Below are positions 17,754-28,900 of a stretch of 64,000 nucleotides of DNA, piece by piece. The position numbers and the translations under genes are program-made. The DNA comes from FEN-1279 sp964400285 (GTDB lineage: Bacteria; Bacteroidota; Ignavibacteria; Tepidaquicellales; Tepidaquicellaceae): positions 124,001 through 188,000 of the forward strand of contig CAYNTK010000005.1 in assembly GCA_964400285.1 (NCBI GenBank), given 5' to 3'. The notes under the pieces were generated by a model, which did no database searches, was not told the origin of the DNA, and saw only the letters and a program-made list of their open reading frames with translations. How positions within the stretch are numbered: position 1 is the first letter of the stretch; each line of letters opens with the position of its first letter.

Positions 17754-18802
17754 ATATTTTACATTTGCATACATCTTTAAATTTAACTTGCGGGATATCG
17801 AAATCTATTTATCTTATAACAAAATATCCAAAGAAAAATAATAAACATTTTGTAATAGCTTTAAATGGAGATGCATATGATAAGTTTTATGAGTCAGATA
17901 TAAATATTAAGTTATTAAATTTAAATAATAATTCCCCAAGAGGTATTTTAAAAATAAAAAAAACTATAAGCAAATTTATTACTGAAAAAAATATAGATAT
18001 AGTTCACTCACATCACCGATTTTTTGATTTTATTACTTATATTATTTCTTTTTCTTTAGTAATAAAAAGGGTGACTTCTGTTCAAAGTTTCGTTTACGGA
18101 AAGAAGCTATTAAGCTATAAATCGCCCATTCTTTTAGCAGCGGGAGATTCAGTAAAGCAACATTTAATAAAATATTTCAAAATTAAAGAAGATAAAATTA
18201 TTGTATTTAATAATTTTATCGATATTAATGAAGTACCTAAAAATTATAATGTTAATTTTATAAGAAAAGATTTAAATATTCCTTTTGATGCATATCTTAT
18301 CGGATATGTTGGGAGATTTTCGATAAAGGAAAAAGGAATAGATATATTGTTAAAGGCATTTGAGATGTTTGAAAAAAAACATAAGAATGTTTATTTGTTA
18401 ATGGTTGGAGAAGGAAATGATATAAAAAAAATAAATATACCTGTAAAAGTGAAATTAGTATCACCAAGAAAAAATATTTTTGATTACTATAGTATATTCG
18501 ATTGTTTGATTTTACCCTCGCGTGTCGACCCATTCCCCTTAACTGTTCTTGAAGCAGGGATGATGAAGGTTCCTTTTATAGGAGCAAATGTTAACGGTAT
18601 TTCAGAAATGATAAGCGATGATGTTGATGGATTGCTGTTCGAAAAAGAAGATATTAATACGTTATTTGATAAAATGGAGATTTTCTATAGTGATAAAAAC
18701 ATTGCAAATAAATGTGCTGAGAATCTATACAAAAAAGTTTTAAATAAATACAATCACAGAAAAGCGATTGATTTATTAAATGATATTTATGAGAAGTGTT
18801 AA
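17750..18802 (+). CDS. Glycosyltransferase family 4
   Basis: A 350-residue GT-B enzyme. The C-terminal donor domain begins at IGYVGRFSIKEKGIDILLKAF (about 183-203) and contains LPSRVDPFPLTVLEAGMMKVP with NGISEMI after it. The first acidic residue of the usual EX7E motif is Asp (DPFPLTVLE), a conservative change seen in other GT4 members. The N-terminus HLHTSLNLTCGISKSI has a Gly-rich acceptor loop and DIVHSHHRF follows. The UUG start overlaps the previous stop by 4 nt. Confidence 0.87.
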   Translation: MNILHLHTSLNLTCGISKSIYLITKYPKKNNKHFVIALNGDAYDKFYESDINIKLLNLNNNSPRGILKIKKTISKFITEKNIDIVHSHHRFFDFITYIISFSLVIKRVTSVQSFVYGKKLLSYKSPILLAAGDSVKQHLIKYFKIKEDKIIVFNNFIDINEVPKNYNVNFIRKDLNIPFDAYLIGYVGRFSIKEKGIDILLKAFEMFEKKHKNVYLLMVGEGNDIKKINIPVKVKLVSPRKNIFDYYSIFDCLILPSRVDPFPLTVLEAGMMKVPFIGANVNGISEMISDDVDGLLFEKEDINTLFDKMEIFYSDKNIANKCAENLYKKVLNKYNHRKAIDLLNDIYEKC

Positions 18803-18806
18803 GAAT

Positions 18807-20318
18807 ATGAGAAAATATATAATAATATTTTTAATTTTTTCAGTTTTGTTAACCTTTGTTTTACCATTTCAGTTTTTATTAAATTTTGCACACGACGACT
18901 CGTTTTTTTATATTAAAACTGCGAATAATTTTACAAAGGGATTAGGCTCTACTTTTGATGGGATTAATATTTCTAATGGTTATCACCCTCTTTATTTTAT
19001 TAATTTAGTAATCCTTTTTTTGATACCCAATTTGTTTTTTCAACCTTCGCCAGAATTTTTATACAGACTTGTTGTCCTTTATCATATCGTAATTATTTTG
19101 GTAACGCAAATTTTTGTTTTTAAGTCATTGAATAATATTTATAAAGATAATTTTAATAAAAAAAATTTTATTTTATTAAATATTTTATTTATTTCTTTTG
19201 TTTTCATCAGAGATTTTGGACTTGAAAGCCATTTGTCCATTTTATTAATATCGGTCTTTTTATATTTAAAATCAAAAGAACTAATTGAAGATAAGGATAA
19301 TATAGTATTGAAATCTTTAATAATTGCTTGCTTATACTTAACAAGGACAGATTATCTTTTTTCTTACATTCCAGTAATTTTATTAATTGATTATTATTTA
19401 TGCTCGAAGAAAAAAAAATATATTTTAATATCCATTTCAGTACTTCTTATAACGATTTTTATATATTATTTAACAAATTATATATTTTTTGGAAATATTA
19501 ATACTGTTAGCGAAAAGTTATTAAATAGTTTCCCGAATATTTTGATATATGATAATTTTAAATTATTATTATCCGACAGAGGAAAATTTTATAATCAGTT
19601 TTTTAGGATAGCAGTGGTTATTACTTCGCTTTTTGTATTCTTAATTTTTTATTTTAAAAAAATAAGACAAAATAATTATACTCATAAATACAATTTGCTT
19701 CTTATTGGTATCGGTATTGGAAGTGTAATTTTTGTGTTTATTAATCTAATGTTCAATAATTATAGTATAAGAGAATGGTATATGACTACTCCTGTCTTTA
19801 TTTCATTACTTATGGTTGGTTTAATTGTGGATACTAATAAAAATTTTTATTTCATTTCGCTATTTATTTCGGTTTTTCTTTTTTTATTTATTTTTTATTA
19901 TACGAGAATAATAAACATTAAATATGAATCAGGGTATAATTATGCAAAAACATTAAAAACATTGGTGAATGAATCTGAAAGTATCTATCAAATCGATTAT
20001 TGTGGTGTTGTTGGTTTTTTTTCCGAAAGAAAAGTTATTAATGGTGATGGTTTTATAAACAGTTTTGAATATCTTAATTACTTAAAAAATGCAAGGGTAA
20101 ATGAGTATTTGAAAAAATATAATGTAAAATATTATTCGACATATTCATTAAAAAATTTATTAAATGATTCGGTTTACATTGATGATAAATATGCGTATTA
20201 TATTAACGAAAAGAATTTAACTTTTCTAAAAGGAAACCTTGTTGTTGAAAAGGAATATGAGTGGAAACATATTACAAATATATTAATTGGGAAATGGTAT
20301 TTGTTTAAGTTTTATTAA
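18807..20318 (+). CDS. GT-C-like multi-pass membrane protein
   Basis: Start chosen at the AUG at 18807 (MRKYIIIF), giving 503 residues; earlier in-frame AUGs at 18780 and 18789 would overlap the GT4 gene. There are about ten hydrophobic helices. The first periplasmic loop contains AHDDSFFYIKTANNF and then SNGYHPLYF, where the DD pair matches the metal/substrate motif of GT-C enzymes such as ArnT and PMT. A soluble C-terminal ~120 residues follows the last helix. It probably transfers a polyprenyl-phosphate-linked sugar in the periplasm. The exact family is not recognised. Confidence 0.6.
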   Translation: MRKYIIIFLIFSVLLTFVLPFQFLLNFAHDDSFFYIKTANNFTKGLGSTFDGINISNGYHPLYFINLVILFLIPNLFFQPSPEFLYRLVVLYHIVIILVTQIFVFKSLNNIYKDNFNKKNFILLNILFISFVFIRDFGLESHLSILLISVFLYLKSKELIEDKDNIVLKSLIIACLYLTRTDYLFSYIPVILLIDYYLCSKKKKYILISISVLLITIFIYYLTNYIFFGNINTVSEKLLNSFPNILIYDNFKLLLSDRGKFYNQFFRIAVVITSLFVFLIFYFKKIRQNNYTHKYNLLLIGIGIGSVIFVFINLMFNNYSIREWYMTTPVFISLLMVGLIVDTNKNFYFISLFISVFLFLFIFYYTRIINIKYESGYNYAKTLKTLVNESESIYQIDYCGVVGFFSERKVINGDGFINSFEYLNYLKNARVNEYLKKYNVKYYSTYSLKNLLNDSVYIDDKYAYYINEKNLTFLKGNLVVEKEYEWKHITNILIGKWYLFKFY

Positions 20319-20326
20319 TTAAAATT

Positions 20327-21091
20327 TTGAAAGATAAAATAAATATATTCGGTTTATATATTCAAAATTTATCATATGAAGAAATTATTTCTATTGTATT
20401 TGAAAAGATTAAGATTAGAGAAAGATTTATGTTTCATAATATTAATGCTAATATATTATTGACTTATTGCAAAAGTGATACGTTCAAAAATTTCTTAAAT
20501 TCCTTCTCTGCGCTATATAGTGATGGAGTTGGTGTCTTTATAGCTTCAAAAATATTATATGGTAAGAATGGATTGAAAAATAGAATTACAGGTACTGATT
20601 TATATTACGAAATTTTGAACCTTGCTAATAAAAACGGGTTGAAATGCTTTTTTTATGGTGGTAGTAAAGAGGCGATAAAACTTTTGCCAGAAACACTTCG
20701 AAAAAAATATCCCAATATAAACATATCTGGTGCATTATCACGTGATACTATTTTCAAAAATGATGATTACGAGAAAATAAAAAATTCAAAAGCTGATATT
20801 TTATTTGTTGGTCTTGGCACGCCATATCAAGAAGAATGGATAGCAGAGAACAGCAAATTTGTTGATATTCCAGTTCAGATGGCGGTTGGTAGTGGGATTG
20901 AATTTATATCTGGAGTAAAAAAACGAGCCCCGAAAATTTTTCGTAAAATAGGGCTTGAATGGATTTATAGAATCTATTTGGAACCGGCTAGACTCTGGAA
21001 AAGATACTTTTTGGGTATTCCTATTTTTATATTTAAAATAATCATATTTAAGATTAAATTACTTATTAATAAGCAAAATAATCAAATATGA
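20327..21091 (+). CDS. WecG/TagA/CpsF family glycosyltransferase
   Basis: A 254-residue GT26 enzyme. Signatures in order: HNINANILL (about 38-46), YSDGVGVFIASK, RITGTDLYYEIL (about 86-97), CFFYGGSKEA, and the highly diagnostic VGLGTPYQEEW (about 164-174). SGIEFISG and LEWIYRIYLEPARLWKRY follow near the C-terminus. Family members transfer ManNAc(A) or a similar sugar to a lipid-linked acceptor early in glycan assembly. The UUG start lies 8 nt after the previous stop. The stop overlaps the AUG of the first C25 peptidase gene by 4 nt, tying the sugar cluster to the secreted proteases. Confidence 0.92.
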   Translation: MKDKINIFGLYIQNLSYEEIISIVFEKIKIRERFMFHNINANILLTYCKSDTFKNFLNSFSALYSDGVGVFIASKILYGKNGLKNRITGTDLYYEILNLANKNGLKCFFYGGSKEAIKLLPETLRKKYPNINISGALSRDTIFKNDDYEKIKNSKADILFVGLGTPYQEEWIAENSKFVDIPVQMAVGSGIEFISGVKKRAPKIFRKIGLEWIYRIYLEPARLWKRYFLGIPIFIFKIIIFKIKLLINKQNNQI

Positions 21092-24000
21092 GACGTTTAT
21101 TATTTATCTCTATCTTTTTCCTATCTAATTTTTGCTTTGCTCAAAACTACAATTGGATAACTCCAAACAAAGATTATTTGAAATTATACATTTCTGATGA
21201 TGGATTATACAGAATAAACAAAATTGATTTTACTAATGCTGGTGTGAATACTGGAAATATTGACCCCCGAACAGTTAAAGTTTTCTATAAAGGTTCTCAA
21301 ATTCCTATATATTTTTTAGGTGAGGAAGATGGGATATTTAACGATTCAGATTATTTTGACTTTTATAGTCTGAGAAATTACGGAGGTTTAACTAATACGT
21401 ATAAAGAATCAGGTGGTTCTACTATATTAGATTATACCACAAACGAATACTTTAATTTATATTCAGATACGAGTATTTATTGGATTGATTGGGGTGGAAC
21501 ATTCGGTCTAAGATATATAAATTATAACTTTTCTACAAATTTGGATTTTCCACAAAGTTATTTTCTCGAAAAAATTCATTTTGAAAAGGATTTGATATAT
21601 TCTTTGGGCGAAACTTTTAATCCTAGTACTGATTTTAGATACTTTAATACCGAGAAAGTTTCCGGTGAGGGATGGTATTGGAAAGAAATGCAATTACTCA
21701 ATACTATTACGGATACATTTAGAACTCCGCAATTATCAATTATTCCACAAACCTGTTCGCTAAAACTTTTTGCTTATCCTAACAATAATAATCCCGGACA
21801 TAGACTGATTATTAGAATTAATTCAACTAATTTAGATACACTTAAAAGAGCTAATTATAACAAATTTGATACAACAATATTTTTTTCGAGTTCATTATTA
21901 TCTGCTACAACAGTTAATCAGATAAGTGTAAAATATATAACACAAAATTTAAGTGATGGCTATCTATATTTTGATTATTTTACTATTTCATACCCCAAGA
22001 ATTTTACTTTTGAAGATAGTAAATTAAGCTTTAAATCAGAAATTCAAGATAGCACTTCAAGAAAATTTAAAATTAGTGGTTTCCAAAATAATGAAATTAA
22101 TATTTATGATATTAAAAATGGTTTTAGAATTGCGAATTCTTTGTCTTCATACGATACAATTTTTTTTACAGGAAAAGGAAATGGTGATTTTGAAATTGTA
22201 AATAAATATATAACAAAAAAACCTTTTAGAATAAAAAAGAAACAAGTTCCAAATCTTGTATCTCCTTCAAATGGAACTGATTACCTTATAATCTATAATA
22301 AATTGTTTGAATCGCAAGCAGAACAGTTAAGAGCTTATAGAAATTCACACGATAATTTTAGAAGTTTTAAAGCTGAAGTAGAAGATATTTACGATATATT
22401 TAATTATGGTATGGAAAGTCCAGATGCTTTAAGAGCTTTTGTGAAATATGTTTATAATAATTGGTCTTCTCCATCAGTAAAATTTATTTGTCTATTTGGA
22501 AGAGGCTCTTTAGACCCTAAAAAGAATCTTAGCAGCTCCATTTATTATCAGAATCTTATACCAGTATATGGAAATCCTCCGTCAGATGGATATTTTGCAA
22601 ATTTAAATATCGGATCCTTTGTTTATTACCCTCAAATTTCCATTGGTCGTATTCCTGTGTATACATCTCAAGAAGCTCAAGATGTTGTTAACAAAATTAT
22701 CTCTTACGAAAATAATCCTCTGGATACTTGGATAAAGAAATTTAATTTCATAACCGGTGGTTTTACAGCTTCAGAACAAACACAATTTATAACTTCTTCC
22801 AATAATTTAATTAATTCTTATATTAACTCTCCACCTATTGTTGGATATCCAATTAGAATTTATAGAACCGATACTTCCGGTCAGGTCTCCTATAGTTATG
22901 AAGATTCCATAAAAAATGTGATTAATAATGGTAATTTAATTGTAAATTATATTGGTCATGCTGCTACTACAACTTGGGATAATGGTATTAGAGACCCCAA
23001 TATTTTAAGTAACGGTATAAAGACCCCATTGATATTGAGCATGACTTGTTTTACTGGTAAAAATGCTCATACAGATGCTGACAGAGGATTTGGAGAAAAA
23101 TTTCTATTCCTTCCAAATAAAGGTGCGGTAGGATTTATTGGAACAACTGGATGGAGCTTTTTCCCAGGAGGTGGAAATACACTCAATGACTTGATTTTAA
23201 AATCTTTTAGTAGAGATAGTTTAAGAAGAATTGGTGATATTTTAAGATATGCCCAAATTTATTTTAAAAACATTGATACAATTTCTTTTGCTAATAAGAA
23301 TACAATAAATAGTTATAATCTTATTGGAGACCCCGCTTCTAAATTACTTATGCCAACATATCCCGAATTTGATATTCAGATGAGTGATTATAAAATGATA
23401 CCTGTATTTCCAACTCTCAAGGAACAAATTACAATTCGTATTTCTCCGAAAAATTTTGGTACGAGGGCTGATTCCTGTAAAATAAGATTTCAACTATTAA
23501 AAAATAATTTAAGTAATAGAATTACAGATACAATTATTAGAAACTTTGATTTCGTTGATTCGATATCTTATTCATTTAGAATTGATTCCGCAGGTATTTA
23601 TTCTATGAAAATAATTCTTGATGTTGATAATTGGTATGTTAGGGAAAGTAAAACAAATAATAGTATTATAATTCCTATACCTTTAAAAAATATTTCTTTT
23701 GTTCCATTAAAACCGATAGATAATTCGATTGTTCATAATGATTCTGTTATATTTGTTGGTATTAATCCAAATATAGACCCGAAAAAAAACATCTTAAAAC
23801 TTTTTGTTCAGTTAGATACGAGTATGAATTTTAATTCTTCATTAAATCAAACGTATTTTAAAGTGTGTGATTCTGGGGTTATAACAAAATTTAAAATTCG
23901 TATTCCAATTTTGGATTCAACAATAGTGTATTTTTGGAGAACAAATTCTGTAATTAATAATACTGATACCTCTGGTTGGACAATGCCGAGTAGATTTTTG

Positions 24001-25935
24001 TATTATCCGGTTTTTAAAAATGAAGACAAAAATGTGAAAACGAATAATGACTCAATTATAAATATTTATAAAAAATATGCATCACAATACAATCAAATAG
24101 ACCTTAATAATACTATTGTATCTTCTGATGGAATAAAATTAAGGAATTTTACTGGAGATTTATTTGCACAGTCTTGGGGTGGAGATCCATGGGAAGCATC
24201 ATATTTTAGAGTAAATGGAAAAGAAATATTTTTACTTGACCCTGATCTTCATTGGGGTGGATTAAATATTATCAAAGTTAGAAAAAATGATGGAGTATAT
24301 GTAGAATTAAAACATTTCAAGTTTTCTTCTCCAACTTCATCAGATTCGGTAATTAATTATCTTAATACATTTAATAACAATTATATTTTGATGTTATCCG
24401 AATCGGTTCCAGTTGGTGTAACAGATTCTATGAGTTTTTCTTTGAAAAATAAATTTAAAGAATTTGGAAGTACTTATGTAGATTCTGTTCGTATGAATGT
24501 TTGGGGTGATAGATGGAGTTTTATTAGTTATCCTACGGGAACAGGGTATATAGTTTCGGAAAAATATCTTAATAGCAATATTCAATGGTCTCCAGCAATT
24601 TCGTCTATGCAGCCACAATTTCAATTCGATAGCGGTTTCGTTTATAATAATTTTGGTCCTGCTGCATATTATAAAAACTTTAGTTGGAATTATTCTTTGT
24701 TTTCTAATAGTAGTTTAACTTTCGATGTTTTCGGGATTGATAATAATAACCAAAGTAATATTCTTTATACAAATATTACCTCGAGTAATTTTTTTAATTT
24801 GGACACAGTTTCGACGAGTATTTATCCTAATTTGTTATTAAAAACTAAGTTTAATGTTGACTCTCTAAACGGTTATAATTCTCCTGTTTTGAAATCATTA
24901 ACATTTAATTATATACCACCCGCAGAATTAATTTCAGATAACTATTCTTTTATAAAAAGTGATTCGGTAGTTCTGGAAGGTGATACGGTAAAAATTAGTG
25001 TTAAATATTTTAATGTCGGTTTTATAGGTGCATTAACAACTATTAATACTTGGTCGGCAAGTTCCCCTTCAGGTATTAGAATATTAAAAGTTGATACCTT
25101 AAATTCTCTTATTAAAGTAGATAGTTCTGTAAGAGCAGATGTTTTAGTAAATACAGGTGGTTTAAGAAATAGATTAAAGCCAAAAGATACAGTATATATA
25201 TATTTTGAATCTAAATTAAGAAACACAGAAAATGAATTTTATACTTATAATAATACGGCTATTACAACCTTTATTTTAACAGGTGATTCGATAAAACCAT
25301 CACTCAATGTTACTTATGACGGTATTAGAGTTCAAAATGGAGATTTTATACAAGCAAAACCTATAATAGAAGCCAAGTATCTTGATAATAGTAAGATGCA
25401 GATTAGTGACACTTCAAATATTAAAGTTTATCTTGACACAAATTATGTTCCGTATTTTATTGGAGGTATAAAAAATCCCGAAATAGATTTGATTTTTCCA
25501 ACTAATAGTTTCCTTCAAGCAACTGTGGTTTATAAACCTTTGCTTTCGGAAGGTCTTCATGATTTTATGTTTGTCTCGTTTGATAAATCAGGTAATTATG
25601 CAGACACAGTAAGGTATTTACTTACTGTTAATCCAGAAATGAAAATATTCGATTTGAATACTTTTCCTAACCCGATGAAAAATCATACTAATTTTATTTT
25701 TAATTTGTCAGGGAGTAGCTTACCGAATTATTGTAAAATTAAAATTTTCACTATTGCTGGAAGATTAGTAAAAACAATTAATTTCCCTGCAAATATCGGA
25801 TTTAATAATATTCCGTGGGACGGAAGAGATGAAGACGGGGATTATATGGCAAATGGAGTTTATCTTTACAGATTAATTATTGAAGGAAACTCTAAAAAAG
25901 AAACCGCTATACAAAAACTTGTGATTTTAAAGTAA
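21088..25935 (+). CDS. Gingipain-like C25 cysteine peptidase (PorU-like), T9SS-linked
   Basis: A 1,615-residue exported protein. Residues 1-19 are a signal peptide ending FCFAQ. The N-terminal part (about 30-110) has DDGLYRINKIDF...IDPRTVKVFYKG, the entry domain of PorU/gingipain-type proteins. The C25 domain (about 390-760) carries the pair His624 (YIGHAAT) and Cys654 (SMTCFTG), 30 residues apart as in C25 enzymes. Several beta-rich domains follow. The end is a FlgD-Ig-like sorting domain with FPNPMKNHTNFIF and WDGRDEDGDYMANG. It could be a secreted protease or a PorU-like sortase; known PorU is shorter (~1,150 residues). The AUG overlaps the WecG-family gene by 4 nt. Confidence 0.85.
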   Translation: MRRLLFISIFFLSNFCFAQNYNWITPNKDYLKLYISDDGLYRINKIDFTNAGVNTGNIDPRTVKVFYKGSQIPIYFLGEEDGIFNDSDYFDFYSLRNYGGLTNTYKESGGSTILDYTTNEYFNLYSDTSIYWIDWGGTFGLRYINYNFSTNLDFPQSYFLEKIHFEKDLIYSLGETFNPSTDFRYFNTEKVSGEGWYWKEMQLLNTITDTFRTPQLSIIPQTCSLKLFAYPNNNNPGHRLIIRINSTNLDTLKRANYNKFDTTIFFSSSLLSATTVNQISVKYITQNLSDGYLYFDYFTISYPKNFTFEDSKLSFKSEIQDSTSRKFKISGFQNNEINIYDIKNGFRIANSLSSYDTIFFTGKGNGDFEIVNKYITKKPFRIKKKQVPNLVSPSNGTDYLIIYNKLFESQAEQLRAYRNSHDNFRSFKAEVEDIYDIFNYGMESPDALRAFVKYVYNNWSSPSVKFICLFGRGSLDPKKNLSSSIYYQNLIPVYGNPPSDGYFANLNIGSFVYYPQISIGRIPVYTSQEAQDVVNKIISYENNPLDTWIKKFNFITGGFTASEQTQFITSSNNLINSYINSPPIVGYPIRIYRTDTSGQVSYSYEDSIKNVINNGNLIVNYIGHAATTTWDNGIRDPNILSNGIKTPLILSMTCFTGKNAHTDADRGFGEKFLFLPNKGAVGFIGTTGWSFFPGGGNTLNDLILKSFSRDSLRRIGDILRYAQIYFKNIDTISFANKNTINSYNLIGDPASKLLMPTYPEFDIQMSDYKMIPVFPTLKEQITIRISPKNFGTRADSCKIRFQLLKNNLSNRITDTIIRNFDFVDSISYSFRIDSAGIYSMKIILDVDNWYVRESKTNNSIIIPIPLKNISFVPLKPIDNSIVHNDSVIFVGINPNIDPKKNILKLFVQLDTSMNFNSSLNQTYFKVCDSGVITKFKIRIPILDSTIVYFWRTNSVINNTDTSGWTMPSRFLYYPVFKNEDKNVKTNNDSIINIYKKYASQYNQIDLNNTIVSSDGIKLRNFTGDLFAQSWGGDPWEASYFRVNGKEIFLLDPDLHWGGLNIIKVRKNDGVYVELKHFKFSSPTSSDSVINYLNTFNNNYILMLSESVPVGVTDSMSFSLKNKFKEFGSTYVDSVRMNVWGDRWSFISYPTGTGYIVSEKYLNSNIQWSPAISSMQPQFQFDSGFVYNNFGPAAYYKNFSWNYSLFSNSSLTFDVFGIDNNNQSNILYTNITSSNFFNLDTVSTSIYPNLLLKTKFNVDSLNGYNSPVLKSLTFNYIPPAELISDNYSFIKSDSVVLEGDTVKISVKYFNVGFIGALTTINTWSASSPSGIRILKVDTLNSLIKVDSSVRADVLVNTGGLRNRLKPKDTVYIYFESKLRNTENEFYTYNNTAITTFILTGDSIKPSLNVTYDGIRVQNGDFIQAKPIIEAKYLDNSKMQISDTSNIKVYLDTNYVPYFIGGIKNPEIDLIFPTNSFLQATVVYKPLLSEGLHDFMFVSFDKSGNYADTVRYLLTVNPEMKIFDLNTFPNPMKNHTNFIFNLSGSSLPNYCKIKIFTIAGRLVKTINFPANIGFNNIPWDGRDEDGDYMANGVYLYRLIIEGNSKKETAIQKLVILK

Positions 25936-25993
25936 AGAATTATAACTAAAACTTGATATATTAAAAATGAGTTTTAAACCTTATATTATATAT

Positions 25994-28900
25994 ATGAAAT
26001 GCAAAATATATATATTGATTTTTTTCATTTTTACAAATTTTACCCTTGCCCAAAACTTTGGATGGATTACTCCAAATCAAACTTATTTAAAAATGTATGT
26101 TGTTGATGATGGGATTTATAGAATTAATAAAATAGACTTTTCTAATGCTGGTGTTAATCCTGATGTTATTGATCCAAGAACAGTCAAAGTTTATTACAAG
26201 GGTAACCAAGTCCCAATTTATTTTTACGGTGAAGAAGATGGTATTTTTAATGACGTAGATTTTCTGGATTTTTATGGGGTTAGAAATTATGGAGGTTTGA
26301 CAAATACCTATAATAGTAATAACCAAGTTGCTTATATTACTGATGAATTTTTTGATTTATTCTCTGATACAAGTGCGTATTGGATTGGCTGGGGGGGATC
26401 TTATGGTACAAGGTTTGTAAATTTTAATTATACTTCTTATACACCTTGTCCTCAAAATTATTATTATAAAAAATTTCATTTTGAAAGAGACTTAGTCTAT
26501 TCTTATGGCGAGCAGGTTAACGAACAAGATTATAGAAATTTTAATAATGAAAAATTTCAAGGAGAAGGATGGTTTTGGCAATTGATGCAGTGGGGTAATA
26601 CTATTACTCAAAATTTTTCTACTCCTTATCTTGTTACTACTCAACCAAGTATCATAAAAGTTTTTGCTTATCCAAAGAATCAGAACACAAGCATACCTTA
26701 CGAGCATCGTCTTGTATTAAGTATGAATAACATTTTAATCGATACAGTTAAAGCTAACCATTTCGAAAAAATTGATACTATGTTATATTTCCCTTCAACA
26801 TTGCTAAACCCATCTTCGAGTAATACAGGGAGAGTAAAATATTCACCACCTTCTTCCTTTTCAAGCGGTCAGTTATACTGTGATATGTTTGAAGTATCCT
26901 ATCCGAGGAGTTTTGATTTTGATAGTAATAGTATAAGTTTTTCTATCAGTTCATCAGATTCTTCATCTAAAATCTACAAAGTTAAAGGATTTAATTCTGC
27001 AAATCCAATTAGCATATATGATGTAAAATACGGACTTAGAATTTCCAATTATAATACTTCTGCCGATACATTAATTTTTACAGGAAAAGGTAACGGAAGT
27101 TTTGAAATCTTAAATAAATATATAACAAAAAAACCTTTCAGAATTAAACAAAGACAAGTTCCTAATTATGTATCTGCATCTAATGGTGTAGATTACTTGG
27201 TTATTTATAATAAGTTATTCGAAACGCAAGCGGAACAGTTGCGTGCATACAGATATAATCATGATGGTTTCAGGTCGGTAAAAGCTGAAATAGAAGATAT
27301 TTATGATATTTTTAATTACGGGATAGAAAATCCAATAGCAATAAGGTATTTTATAAAGTATATTTACGATAATTGGACACAACCAAGAATTTCTAATGTT
27401 TGCTTGCTTGGAAGGGCATCTTTAGACCCTAAGAAAAATTCGAATTCTTCTATTTATTACCAAAATTATGTGCCTGTTTATGGTAATCCTCCTTCTGATG
27501 GTTATTTCGTAAATATGAATTTTGGAACATTTACTTACTTCCATCAAATTGGTATTGGAAGGCTTCCTGCATACACAATTCAGGAAGCACAAGATATGGT
27601 AAATAAAATAATTTCATACGAAAGCCAACCTCTTAATAAGTGGATTAAAAATTCTATATTTATATCAGGTGGCCATTACAGAACAGACCAATTGCAGTTT
27701 ATAAATCAATCCAATAATTATTTGAATTCTTATATTTTAATTCCCCCTTTATCGATGATAGCTACTAAAATTTATATTGATGACTCTTCTGGAATTGTTA
27801 CATATAATTATTCCGATTCTATAAAAAATTCAATTAATTCAGGTGCTTTATTTGTTAGCTATATTGGTCATTCCAGTTATGAATATTGGGATCATGCTTT
27901 TTCAAATCCAGCTGTTTTATCTAATCTTAACATGTATCCACTTATATTCAGTATGACTTGTTTTACTGGAAAAAATTCAGAATCGCAATCACGTGGATAT
28001 GGAGAGCAGTTTGTTCTACCTTCAAATAAAGGGGCGATAGGATTTATTAGCACTACAGGATGGAGTTTCTTTCCTGGGGGCGGAAATATTTTCGAACAAC
28101 ATTTATTAAATGGCTTTACATCCAATGGTTTAAGAAGACTTGGCGAATTGATGAAATTTGCTTCTACTGCTATGTCTCCAGAATCTCTATATTTTGCTCA
28201 AAGAAACACTATAAATTGTTATAATCTAATAGGTGATCCAGCTATTAAGCTGTCCCTACCTGCTTTTCCCGAATTTGATATTCAACTTTCGGATTATTTT
28301 ATATCAAATTCATCGCCCGTTCTTAGGGAAAATGTTACTTTAAAAACTTTTCCTAAAAATTTAGGAACGTTTGCTGATTCCTGTAAAATTAGATTTCAAA
28401 TTTTACGAAATAATCAGAATCATAGTATTAGAGATACTATTGTAAGAAATTGGGCATTTGTTGATACTATTTCATATAATTTCAAATTAGATACTGTAGG
28501 ATCGTATTTTATGAAGATAGTTTTAGATGTTGATAATTGGTATACTCAAGAAAGTACTGCTAACAATACGGTTATCTTTCCTTTAAACCTTAAAAACGCT
28601 TCTTTTATTCCAATAAAACCTATTGATAATTCAATTATAAAAAGAGATACTGTTGAAATTGTTGGAATAAATCCTAATGTTAATACTTCATCTAATTCTG
28701 TAAGATTAATTGTGCAGTTGGATACATCAAGGTCATTCAACTCCTCTATGATTCAAACATTTTTTAACAATAATATGTCAGGGGCTGCAACTAAGTTTAA
28801 AATTAGAATTCCTATTTTAGATTCTAATATTATTTATTATTGGAGATTAAATGCTATTGTTAATAATAATGATACATTAGGATGGTCGGAAATTAGAAGG

